The notes beneath the pieces are model-generated. The model was not told the origin of the DNA and did no database searches. It saw only the letters and a list, made by a program, of their open reading frames with translations. The translations under genes and the position numbers were made by a program. A DNA stretch of 6,140 nt from Clostridium sp. UBA6758. GTDB lineage: Bacteria; Bacillota; Clostridia; Clostridiales; Clostridiaceae. The DNA is taken from the NCBI GenBank assembly GCA_002453475.1, contig DKGY01000116.1:227289-233428 (forward strand). Direction: 5' to 3'. Positions 1-5,249 of this stretch are shown in pieces. How positions within the stretch are numbered: position 1 is the first letter of the stretch; the number at the start of each line of letters is the position of its first letter.

Positions 1-16
1 TATTTAAATAGTTATA

Positions 17-42
17 TATTTATATAGTTTTCTATATAAATA
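17..42. repeat. A/T-rich perfect hairpin
   Basis: Positions 17-27 (TATTTATATAG) and 32-42 (CTATATAAATA) are perfect reverse complements, giving an 11-bp stem with a TTTT loop. Only one pair is C-G, so the structure is weak in RNA and could be chance in such AT-rich DNA. No function is assigned. Confidence 0.4.
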
Positions 43-251
43 GGTATAATTTTAAATAGCTTCATATTTAAACAGTTTAAATTAAAAAATTAAATATTTA
101 TGTACGTAAAATATTTAGCTCAAGGGATTTTCTTCGCAAAAATTATATATTTAACTATGACAATAGTTTCCCCTAAATTATCATTACTAATAACCATTAT
201 AACTTATTTTATTAATACTTTAAAACCTAAAGTTCATTATAAATTTAACAT

Positions 252-303
252 AAAAGGATATCCCTATAGCCTATTAACTTTAATAGCTTTAAGATATCCT
301 TTT
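252..303 (-). terminator. Probable intrinsic terminator, possibly bidirectional
   Basis: Positions 252-262 (AAAAGGATATC) and 293-303 (GATATCCTTTT) form a perfect 11-bp inverted repeat. Inside the loop a second stem pairs CTATTA (271-276) with TAATAG (281-286), and AGC/GCT can extend it around one bulged C. The hairpin starts five bases after the stop codon of the leftward 79-residue membrane protein gene, and the descending arm ends in a T run on either strand. This fits an intrinsic terminator for the leftward unit. The stem has few G-C pairs, so strength is uncertain. Confidence 0.6.
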
Positions 304-307
304 TATA

Positions 308-547
308 TTATTCTTTTAAGCTTTTCTTTTTTAAGTTTCTTTCATATATGATGGAAGTTATTACTGAACTAATGAGAATCAATGCTGATATTATAATCAA
401 GCCTCTATTATTATCTATAGGACATACTCCTGAAGGTATCGTAGCCCTTTCCTTATAGATTTGATAATAACCTATAATCCCTAAAATTATTCCTACATAA
501 AATAGAAAATTAGAAAACTTATTTAAACTAAATTTTATTTTATTCAT
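308..547 (-). CDS. Small two-pass membrane protein, function unknown
   Basis: This 79-residue protein has two hydrophobic segments, about residues 13-31 and 49-67. They flank a polar linker of about 17 residues containing IPSGVCPIDNNRG, with a single cysteine at residue 42. The N-terminus (residues 1-11) and the tail (residues 69-79, lysine/arginine rich) are both basic, so by the positive-inside rule both ends should be cytoplasmic and the Cys-containing linker outside. The start is supported by an AGGAGA ribosome site at 555-560, seven bases upstream. The gene follows the HxlR regulator by 29 nt on the same strand with no terminator between, so it is probably co-transcribed and controlled by it. 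A hairpin terminator follows directly. I recognise no named family and assign no function; the Pro-, Cys- and Asn-rich linker looks like a conserved motif rather than random loop sequence. Confidence 0.8.
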   Translation of the reverse strand: MNKIKFSLNKFSNFLFYVGIILGIIGYYQIYKERATIPSGVCPIDNNRGLIIISALILISSVITSIIYERNLKKKSLKE

Positions 548-576
548 CTTGCTTTCTCCTTATTTTTATTAAAGTC

Positions 577-906
577 TTACTTGCAAGGTAAATTTTTTTC
601 TCCCCACAAAATCATTTGCTCAATAGCTGGAAGTAGGGCTTTTCCCTTAGGTGTAAGATAATAAACTGACTCTACTTGATTGTTGTTTATCTCTTTTTCA
701 TTATCTATGATTTCGCTATTTATAAGAATTTCTAATTGCTGAGATAGCATTTTCTTGCTACACCCCTTCATGCGACGCTTTAATTCTCCAAATCTTTTAC
801 TATCTTCTCTTAGTGACCAAATTATATTAGCTACCCATTTTTTTCCTAAAATATTAGCTAAAGCTTCTACTGGGCAGTGATATTCTTCATTATTTGCTAC
901 AAACAT
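577..906 (-). CDS. HxlR-family winged-helix transcriptional regulator
   Basis: This 109-residue protein has the HxlR (DUF24, MarR-related) architecture. The N-terminal CPVEALANILGKKW stretch (residues 11-24) is the family hallmark. It is followed by a helix-turn-helix region around residues 36-66 (FGELKRRMKG, then KKMLSQQLEIL) and a wing at about 68-88 ending in YYLTPKG. The C-terminal helix (residues 89-104) normally makes the dimer. Length is typical for the family, and the start is backed by a GGAG ribosome site seven bases upstream. Cysteines lie at 11, 49 and 108. In Bacillus relatives such as YodB and HypR the N-terminal cysteine senses quinones, aldehydes or hypochlorite by forming a disulfide with a second cysteine, so a redox switch is possible here. 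The gene lies 142 nt downstream of the TlpA-like gene and 29 nt upstream of a small membrane protein gene that it probably controls. The ligand or stress is unknown. Confidence 0.93.
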   Translation of the reverse strand: MFVANNEEYHCPVEALANILGKKWVANIIWSLREDSKRFGELKRRMKGCSKKMLSQQLEILINSEIIDNEKEINNNQVESVYYLTPKGKALLPAIEQMILWGEKNLPCK

Positions 907-938
907 AACTTCTCTCCTTTAGTATATACCTCTATGAA

Positions 939-964
939 ATACTGTCATATAATTAAGTCAGTAT
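939..964. promoter_or_regulatory. Candidate HxlR autoregulatory operator
   Basis: ATACTG at 939-944 and CAGTAT at 959-964 are perfect reverse complements separated by 14 bp. Their centre is about 45 bp upstream of the HxlR start codon. A further AGTATA half-like element sits at 921-926. HxlR-family dimers bind inverted repeats near their own promoters, and TACT/AGTA-type half sites are reported for Bacillus members. The assignment to this protein is inference. Confidence 0.4.
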
Positions 965-980
965 ACGCTATTAAGTATCT

Positions 981-986
981 ATTATA
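981..986 (-). promoter_or_regulatory. Possible -10 element for the HxlR unit
   Basis: The minus strand reads TATAAT here, a perfect sigma-A -10 hexamer, about 75 bp upstream of the HxlR start codon. No good -35 hexamer is seen at 16-18 bp, so the promoter would be weak or activator dependent. A start just downstream would put the ATACTG/CAGTAT inverted repeat in the early transcribed region, where a bound repressor could block transcription. Confidence 0.3.
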
Positions 987-1048
987 CCTGTATTATTTTT
1001 CTTTAGCTACCCTTAATAAATTTTTTCAATAATTGTTAATAGTATTGT

Positions 1049-1639
1049 CTATTTCTTAATTCTCTCTATCATTTCATGTAAAAATTCTTCATTCACTACC
1101 CCAACTCTATCTATTTCAATAAATCCATCCTTATCAATAAAAACAGTTCTTGGTATACCTGAAATATTATATTTCATAGCAGCATCTAAGTCCTTATCAT
1201 ATAAGGTAATCATATCATATCCGTTATCTTCCATAAACTTTTTAGCACTTTCTACAGTTTCTCTTTGTCCATCTGTCATATTTACCATTAAAATCTTGAC
1301 ATCTTCTCCATATTTATCATACGCCTTCTTGAAGTGAGGCATTTCACTCTGGCAAGGTCCACACCAACTAGCCCAAAAATTTAACACTATAGGTGTTCCC
1401 TTATAATCTGATAGTTTAACTACTTTTCCTTCTTCATCATATACTGTAAAATCTGTAGCCTCCACCTTTGTATCTTCCGCACTACCATCCTCACCTTGGT
1501 TAAGATTATCACTTATTTCTTTGTTGTCATTTGTTTTATTTTTTTCATATCTAGATGATAGTTCATTATATCCTAGATAAACCACTATAAAAAATATAAT
1601 GAAGCCTATTATCCATATAATTATATTTTTATTTTTCAT
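1049..1639 (-). CDS. Membrane-anchored TlpA/ResA-like thiol-disulfide oxidoreductase
   Basis: This 196-residue protein has an uncleaved-looking N-terminal membrane anchor (about residues 5-23). A charged, low-complexity linker (about 25-60) follows, then a thioredoxin-fold domain of the AhpC/TSA-Redoxin type (about 62-196). The active site is WCGPC at residues 92-96 within NFWASWCGPC, followed by the family's SEMP. The cis-proline lies in GIP at 161-163. The domain should act outside the membrane, reducing disulfides in exported proteins or in apocytochrome c, as ResA does; StoA, a relative, acts in spore cortex formation. Which client it serves cannot be read from this window: no cytochrome c gene is visible. 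It follows ccdA by nine bases, and its ribosome site overlaps the ccdA stop codon, so CcdA is its likely electron donor. The motif is CGPC rather than the CEPC of Bacillus ResA. Confidence 0.93.
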   Translation of the reverse strand: MKNKNIIIWIIGFIIFFIVVYLGYNELSSRYEKNKTNDNKEISDNLNQGEDGSAEDTKVEATDFTVYDEEGKVVKLSDYKGTPIVLNFWASWCGPCQSEMPHFKKAYDKYGEDVKILMVNMTDGQRETVESAKKFMEDNGYDMITLYDKDLDAAMKYNISGIPRTVFIDKDGFIEIDRVGVVNEEFLHEMIERIKK

Positions 1640-1643
1640 AATT

Positions 1644-1650
1644 ACCTCCT
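1644..1650 (-). promoter_or_regulatory. Ribosome binding site overlapping the ccdA stop codon
   Basis: The minus strand reads TAGGAGGTAATTATG. The TAG is the ccdA stop, and the same bases begin an AGGAGGT Shine-Dalgarno sequence four bases before the TlpA-like start codon. This layout fixes the start and suggests translational coupling of the two genes. Confidence 0.85.
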
Positions 1651-2326
1651 AAAAACTTAAAATTGAAAGTATTTTATTTAAATAACCCGTCATCATTGCA
1701 ATTCCTATGACTACAAGAATTATTCCAGAAATCCCATTGATTATTTTATAATTTCTTTTTATAAAATCTAAGGTTTCCTTTAACTTCCCTATTAAAATAG
1801 CAGACATAATAAATGGGATTCCTAATCCTATACTATAGACAAACAGCATTAAAGCTCCCTTTAAAACATGCTGACTATTAGCAGCAATCATAAGAGCTGA
1901 GCCTAAAAATGTACCTACACATGGTGTCCATCCAATTGCAAAAACTACTCCAAATAAAATTGAAGATATAAATTTAAGGGATTTTATTTTCATATCCATC
2001 TTAAAGCTTCTCTCTAAAATTGGAATTCTAAATAACCCCATATAGTTTAGACCAAATATAACTATTATTCCTCCACCTATTATATTTAGTAGTGTATAGT
2101 AATTTCTAATAAAGCTTCCAAAGGTTCCCGCTAAGGTTCCTAATAAGGTAAATATTATTGTAAAACCAATTACAAATCCTAGAGCATTTATTAAAGCGTT
2201 ATTTTTCTTTTCATCTTCTAAATTATTATCTCCCGCAAAGTAAGAAATATAAATAGGCAACATTGGTAAAATACATGGAGATATAAAGGTTATAATTCCT
2301 TCTAAAAATAATAAAATATATTCCAT
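1649..2326 (-). CDS. ccdA: CcdA-type thiol-disulfide electron transporter (DsbD membrane-domain family)
   Basis: This 225-residue integral membrane protein matches CcdA in length and pattern. It has about six membrane segments, near residues 5-28, 46-68, 78-98, 118-146, 152-179 and 194-216. The two functional cysteines are in the expected places: Cys18 in SPCILP of the first helix and Cys136 in GWTPCVG of the fourth. The family moves reducing equivalents from cytoplasmic thioredoxin across the membrane to an extracytoplasmic thioredoxin-like partner, here very probably the TlpA-like protein encoded just downstream. The start is supported by an AGAGGAG ribosome site at 2333-2339, six bases upstream. 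A promoter with a 17-bp spacer lies in the upstream intergenic region. In Bacillus the homologue supports cytochrome c maturation and sporulation; in a probable anaerobe the client proteins remain open. Confidence 0.93.
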   Translation of the reverse strand: MEYILLFLEGIITFISPCILPMLPIYISYFAGDNNLEDEKKNNALINALGFVIGFTIIFTLLGTLAGTFGSFIRNYYTLLNIIGGGIIVIFGLNYMGLFRIPILERSFKMDMKIKSLKFISSILFGVVFAIGWTPCVGTFLGSALMIAANSQHVLKGALMLFVYSIGLGIPFIMSAILIGKLKETLDFIKRNYKIINGISGIILVVIGIAMMTGYLNKILSILSF

Positions 2327-2356
2327 ATCTTACTCCTCTCAAAATTATTTACAATA

Positions 2357-2385
2357 AATATATCAATATACATCTAACCTTTCAA
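2357..2385 (-). promoter_or_regulatory. Sigma-A-type promoter of the ccdA-tlpA unit
   Basis: On the minus strand a -35 TTGAAA (2380-2385) and a -10 TATATT (2357-2362) are separated by exactly 17 bp; each matches the consensus in five of six positions. The expected transcript start is 20-25 bp downstream of the -10 centre at most, leaving a short leader before the AGAGGAG ribosome site of ccdA. Confidence 0.6.
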
Positions 2386-2387
2386 TT

Positions 2388-2405
2388 GGTCACTTTTTGG
2401 TAACC
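2388..2405. promoter_or_regulatory. Imperfect palindrome next to the ccdA promoter
   Basis: GGTCAC (2388-2393) and GTAACC (2400-2405) form an inverted repeat of the form GGTnAC-N6-GTnACC. It lies immediately behind the -35 of the ccdA promoter. The same bases also read as a direct repeat, TTGGTCAC (2386-2393) and TTGGTAAC (2397-2404), at an 11-bp period, about one helical turn. Either reading suits a protein binding site for an activator or repressor. The binding protein is unknown. Confidence 0.35.
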
Positions 2406-2516
2406 TTCTATTATAATGCATATAAATTTAATAATTAATTCTTATTTGTGTTAAACTTTATAAATTCATTGAAACATATTAAATAAACTTAAATACACTA
2501 ATATTAAGTAATGAAT

Positions 2517-2523
2517 AGGAGTG
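2517..2523 (+). promoter_or_regulatory. Ribosome binding site that sets the WG-repeat protein start
   Basis: AGGAGTG lies here, with seven bases between AGGAG and the ATG at 2529. The in-frame ATG at 2511 lies upstream of this site and has no ribosome site of its own, so 2529 is the better start. Confidence 0.8.
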
Positions 2524-2528
2524 TATTT

Positions 2529-4259
2529 ATGAGTGATTTTAAAAGATCTTGTATAGATTTATATCCAGCTCTAACAAATACAGAAAAAGGAAGCTTCTAT
2601 GGATATATTGATTCTAAAGGAAATTTTATTATATCACCTGATTTTTCTAAAGCAGCAAGCTTCGATGAAAATAAACTAGCTATAGTTTGCAAAGATGATA
2701 ATTGTGGTGTTATTAACATTAATGGAGAATATGTAATTCCACCTGTATATAATTCTATAGAACCTTTCGTAGAATCTAGAGCTGTATATGTACAAGGAGA
2801 TATTATGGGTGTTATAGATGAAAGTGGAAAAATAATTACTAAAAGACCATATGTCTTCGTCTCTAGCTATAGTGATTCTTTAGCCCTTGTTAATATTAAA
2901 ACTTCCTCCGATGAACATCTCTATGGTTATATAGATAGAGATGGTAATGAAGTAATTCCACCAAATTATTTAGAAGGTAGTGACTTTAAAAATAACTATG
3001 CATTAGTTAAATCCCGTGACTGTACCTATCAGGTAATTGATAAAAGTGGAGCTATTCTTACAACCTTTCCTTATAAATTTGTAGGTAATTATAATGAAAA
3101 TGTATTAACTTTTTCCGAAACCCTAGGAGGGCTTATTGGGTATGTAGATATATACGGTCATATTCTTATAAAACCTAAATTTACATCTGCTTCCCCTGTA
3201 AATGATGGGTACATGGTAGTAAGTACCTCACCTAATTATATAGGTGGATATGGTGTTGTAACCTTATCTGACCATATTTTATATCCTTTCCTTTATGACC
3301 ACATAAAATATGTTGGAGAAAATAGATTTGCATTAGGTATTTATCGTGGTACTAATGCTGATATCTTTATGAATAATATATACGCATTAGGTGATAACAA
3401 AGGTAATATCCTTACAGATTTCAACTTTTTGGATGTGGAAAAATTTAAAAATGGATTAGCCTCTGCCTATAATCTTGAAAATAGTTTCTTTATAGACCTT
3501 AATGGTAGAATAGCTAGAAATCTTCCTATAGTTAAAGGCACCGGTATCTTAGATCTTCAGTGTGACATAGTTTATGCCAATATAGACTACGTTCCGTATT
3601 ACATGAGTAAGAATGGTGATATAATTTATGAACCTAATAATAGAATTAATTTAAATGATCAATATACTCTACTGAAACTTAAGTATAAACCTAATGTAAA
3701 TTATTTAGTATATTATCCTCAAATTCACAAGTCTACCCCATCTATAGTAATAGAAAATATCAATTCAAGATTAAGGGAATTATGCGCTCTTAAGGTAGTT
3801 GATAGTAATGAAGTCTTAGACTATAATCTCTATGGAAATTTTGAAACTTTATTCTTTAAAAAAGATTTATATGTTCCAGAAATAAATACCTATTATTATC
3901 CATTTGGTGCTGCTCATGGTATGACAACTAGAAGTACACCAAATATTAACTTAAAAACTGGAGAATTTTATTCCTTATCTGATTTATTTAGTTGTACTAC
4001 TTATTGGATAAATGAAATAAATAAAATCATAAAGAATATGATAGAAACTGATCCTCAATATTCTTATGTATATGAAGATGGCTTTAAAAGTATTACTATT
4101 GATCAAAGCTTTTATGTAGATGAAGATAATCTTTATATATATTTTGCACCTTATGAGATTGCACCTTATGCTGCTGGTTTTGTTACCTTCAAAATTCCTT
4201 TTAAATATGTAGATTCTATGCTTTGCAAAGAGGGAAGTTTTTATAACTCATTTAATTAA
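2529..4259 (+). CDS. WG-repeat protein with C-terminal DUF3298/RsiV-like domain
   Basis: With the start at 2529 the protein has 576 residues. Residues about 25-385 are built from roughly ten degenerate WG-type repeats of 30-40 residues. They begin near residues 25 (GYIDSKGNFIISPDF), 60, 94, 133 (GYIDRDGNEVIPPNY), 168, 204, 242, 287, 320 and 356. The tryptophan of the classical repeat is replaced by Tyr or Val (GYID/GVID), common in clostridial members. Such repeats fold into a beta-rich, propeller-like structure that probably binds partners; no enzyme activity is known. Residues about 395-565 resemble DUF3298, seen in RsiV-like proteins: YYYPFGAAHGM (455-465), LKTGEFYSLSDLF (475-487) and APYEIAPYAAG (540-550). 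No signal peptide or membrane segment is visible at the N-terminus (MSDFKRSCIDLYPALT), odd for a domain usually found outside the cytoplasm. It stands alone, divergent from ccdA and convergent with the MerR gene. I saw no clear promoter. Domain calls are from motif memory; the biological role is unknown. Confidence 0.88.
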   Translation: MSDFKRSCIDLYPALTNTEKGSFYGYIDSKGNFIISPDFSKAASFDENKLAIVCKDDNCGVININGEYVIPPVYNSIEPFVESRAVYVQGDIMGVIDESGKIITKRPYVFVSSYSDSLALVNIKTSSDEHLYGYIDRDGNEVIPPNYLEGSDFKNNYALVKSRDCTYQVIDKSGAILTTFPYKFVGNYNENVLTFSETLGGLIGYVDIYGHILIKPKFTSASPVNDGYMVVSTSPNYIGGYGVVTLSDHILYPFLYDHIKYVGENRFALGIYRGTNADIFMNNIYALGDNKGNILTDFNFLDVEKFKNGLASAYNLENSFFIDLNGRIARNLPIVKGTGILDLQCDIVYANIDYVPYYMSKNGDIIYEPNNRINLNDQYTLLKLKYKPNVNYLVYYPQIHKSTPSIVIENINSRLRELCALKVVDSNEVLDYNLYGNFETLFFKKDLYVPEINTYYYPFGAAHGMTTRSTPNINLKTGEFYSLSDLFSCTTYWINEINKIIKNMIETDPQYSYVYEDGFKSITIDQSFYVDEDNLYIYFAPYEIAPYAAGFVTFKIPFKYVDSMLCKEGSFYNSFN

Positions 4260-4271
4260 TAATAAATAAGG

Positions 4272-4326
4272 ATGTCTCCAAAGCCTTACACTAAGTTTAT
4301 CTAAAAAACTTATACTTTGGAGACAT
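4272..4326. terminator. Large hairpin between convergent genes, likely bidirectional terminator
   Basis: ATGTCTCCAAAG (4272-4283) and CTTTGGAGACAT (4315-4326) are perfect 12-bp reverse complements. Inside the 31-nt loop, TAAGTTT (4292-4298) pairs with AAACTTA (4306-4312), giving a two-stage stem. It lies 12 nt past the WG-repeat gene stop and 34 nt past the MerR gene stop, between two converging genes, where a shared terminator is expected. The flank is T-rich in the leftward direction (CCTTATTTATT on the minus strand) but lacks a clean T run in the rightward direction. A dispersed palindromic repeat is an alternative reading. Confidence 0.6.
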
Positions 4327-4360
4327 ACTTTCATATCCTTAAATTTTAATGTTAAAAGTT

Positions 4361-4786
4361 CTATTTGTCAGTTTCAGTATATATGAATATAGCATCTCTT
4401 AAAAAAGCTGCCATCCCTGGTTGTTTTGCATCATAATATGCAGTAAACCTTTCATCATCTACATACATTTGAGCTAGTCCTGCGTGGGCTTCTTTACTAT
4501 AACTACTCCAGTAATATTCTATCCATTTGCGATGTAACTCTGCTGTTTTTTGAGCTAGTTCTCCAGCTGGATTACCAGTTTTAAAAGCCGCTTCTAAAGT
4601 ATTCGTAATTTCTTCTGCAAGGTTTGTTACTTCCTCATATTCTTTTTCTGACATACCTTTCACTCTTGCATTGGATTTATTTATTTCTTCATCGCCATAT
4701 TTTTCTCTTATTTCATTACCGTATTTCTTCTCATTTTCATCTATTAGTTTTTGTTTGAAGCCTTCAAACTTTTCTTTATTACTCAT
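4361..4786 (-). CDS. Internal-start product: free TipAS-like drug-binding domain
   Basis: Starting at Met114 of the MerR/TipA protein, translation would give a 141-residue protein (MSNKEKFEGFKQKL onward) that is just the TipAS domain. The start is preceded by AAGGAGGG (4793-4800) with six bases of spacing, as good a ribosome site as any in the window, placed exactly between the coiled-coil helix and the effector domain. In Streptomyces lividans tipA yields both a full-length activator (TipAL) and a shorter, more abundant drug-sequestering TipAS of about 144 residues from an internal start. The same arrangement here is inferred from sequence; it is not proof of expression. Confidence 0.6.
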   Translation of the reverse strand: MSNKEKFEGFKQKLIDENEKKYGNEIREKYGDEEINKSNARVKGMSEKEYEEVTNLAEEITNTLEAAFKTGNPAGELAQKTAELHRKWIEYYWSSYSKEAHAGLAQMYVDDERFTAYYDAKQPGMAAFLRDAIFIYTETDK

Positions 4787-5125
4787 CTTAATCCCTCCTT
4801 TTTTATTAGCTATAGTCTTTTCAACATTAGCTATTAACAAATCTATTTGTTTTCTTTTTTCAAGGAGTTTCTGACGATGTTCTATAAGTGCATTAAAACC
4901 ATCAAAGGAAGATTCATTTATTATATTTTTTATATCCGTTAAATTAACCTCTAATTCCCTATAAAACAATATTTGTTGTAGTCTATCCACTTCTTCTTGC
5001 CCATAAATTCTATATCCTGATGAATTAATTCTTGCCGGCTTAAGAATTCCTATTTCATCATAATATCTAAGGGTTCTTGTGCTTATTCCTGCTAACTTAC
5101 TTAATTTTTGCACTGTATATTCCAT
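4361..5125 (-). CDS. MerR-family regulator with TipAS drug-binding domain
   Basis: This 254-residue protein has an N-terminal MerR winged helix-turn-helix (about residues 2-70), with VQKLSKLAGISTRTLRYYDE as the recognition region and SGYRIY in the wing. A long dimerising helix follows (about 75-110). The C-terminal TipAS-type domain (about 114-252) includes LHRKWIEYYW and YYDAKQPGMAAFLRDAI. TipA-like proteins bind peptide or other antibiotics in this all-helical domain and then activate promoters with long spacers, including their own. The start has a GGAG ribosome site at 5133-5136, seven bases upstream. Its promoter has the 19-bp spacer expected for MerR autoregulation. An internal start at Met114 with a very strong ribosome site would release the drug-binding domain alone (separate entry). 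The target genes besides its own are unknown; the upstream brnQ is not an obvious one, being a divergent-free neighbour on the same strand. Confidence 0.93.
   Translation of the reverse strand: MEYTVQKLSKLAGISTRTLRYYDEIGILKPARINSSGYRIYGQEEVDRLQQILFYRELEVNLTDIKNIINESSFDGFNALIEHRQKLLEKRKQIDLLIANVEKTIANKKGGIKMSNKEKFEGFKQKLIDENEKKYGNEIREKYGDEEINKSNARVKGMSEKEYEEVTNLAEEITNTLEAAFKTGNPAGELAQKTAELHRKWIEYYWSSYSKEAHAGLAQMYVDDERFTAYYDAKQPGMAAFLRDAIFIYTETDK
4793..4800 (-). promoter_or_regulatory. Internal ribosome binding site for the TipAS-like start
   Basis: The minus strand reads AAGGAGGG followed by ATTAAG and ATG. It lies inside the MerR/TipA coding region, where it encodes Lys-Lys-Gly-Gly (residues 108-111) of the linker between the DNA-binding and effector parts. 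Confidence 0.65.
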
Positions 5126-5147
5126 ATTCTCACTCCTCTCAATATTT

Positions 5148-5178
5148 AATATACAGCTTTACGCAGCGTGAATGTCAA
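5148..5178 (-). promoter_or_regulatory. MerR-type autoregulated promoter and operator
   Basis: On the minus strand a perfect -35 TTGACA (5173-5178) and a -10 TATATT (5148-5153) are separated by 19 bp. MerR-family regulators act on promoters with such over-long 19-20 bp spacers, twisting the DNA so that polymerase can use it. The spacer carries the short dyad ACGC-T-GCGT, with flanking TT/AA, resembling MerR/TipA-type operators. It lies about 25 bp upstream of the MerR/TipA start codon, so autoactivation on drug binding is the likely control. Confidence 0.78.
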
Positions 5179-5224
5179 CAGCTTTTATAAAAATTATTTT
5201 CCCTTTAAATTTTAATCTATTTAT

Positions 5225-5245
5225 ATTATGTCTTTCTTCCATAAT
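5225..5245 (-). terminator. Weak hairpin after brnQ
   Basis: ATTATG (5225-5230) and CATAAT (5240-5245) form a 6-bp stem with a 9-nt loop, starting four bases after the brnQ stop codon. It is A/T rich and has no clear T run after it, so it may be a poor terminator or chance. Read-through into the MerR/TipA gene is therefore possible. Confidence 0.25.
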
Positions 5246-5249
5246 GTTC

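Larger units (their letters stand above)
1..307. other. AT-rich intergenic stretch without a convincing gene
   Basis: I see no supported gene here. The sequence is extremely A/T rich. The motif TTTAAATAG occurs at 3-11 and 51-59, with a variant TTTAAACAG at 67-75. There is an A/T-only hairpin (one C-G pair) at 17-42 and a stronger hairpin at 252-303, both listed separately. A rightward open frame from 100 to 351 has no ribosome binding site, has biased hydrophobic composition, and runs across the terminator hairpin into the end of the leftward membrane-protein gene, so I do not call it. Confidence 0.6.

Noticed and set aside
100..351. Rightward 83-residue hydrophobic reading frame
   Set aside because: No ribosome binding site before its ATG, biased composition from AT-rich DNA, and it runs through the terminator hairpin and into the 3' end of the well-supported leftward membrane-protein gene.
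2469..2504. TTGAAA followed by TACACT as a promoter for the WG-repeat gene
   Set aside because: The 19-bp spacing is too long for ordinary sigma-A use and the -10 matches in only four of six positions; not strong enough to list.
2511..2528. Upstream ATG as the start of the WG-repeat protein
   Set aside because: No ribosome site precedes it, and the AGGAGTG at 2517-2523 is correctly placed only for the ATG at 2529.
4671..4874. Rightward 67-residue reading frame
   Set aside because: Lies wholly antisense to the MerR/TipA gene, is Ser/Phe/Leu rich as expected from the complement of Lys/Glu codons, and has no ribosome site.
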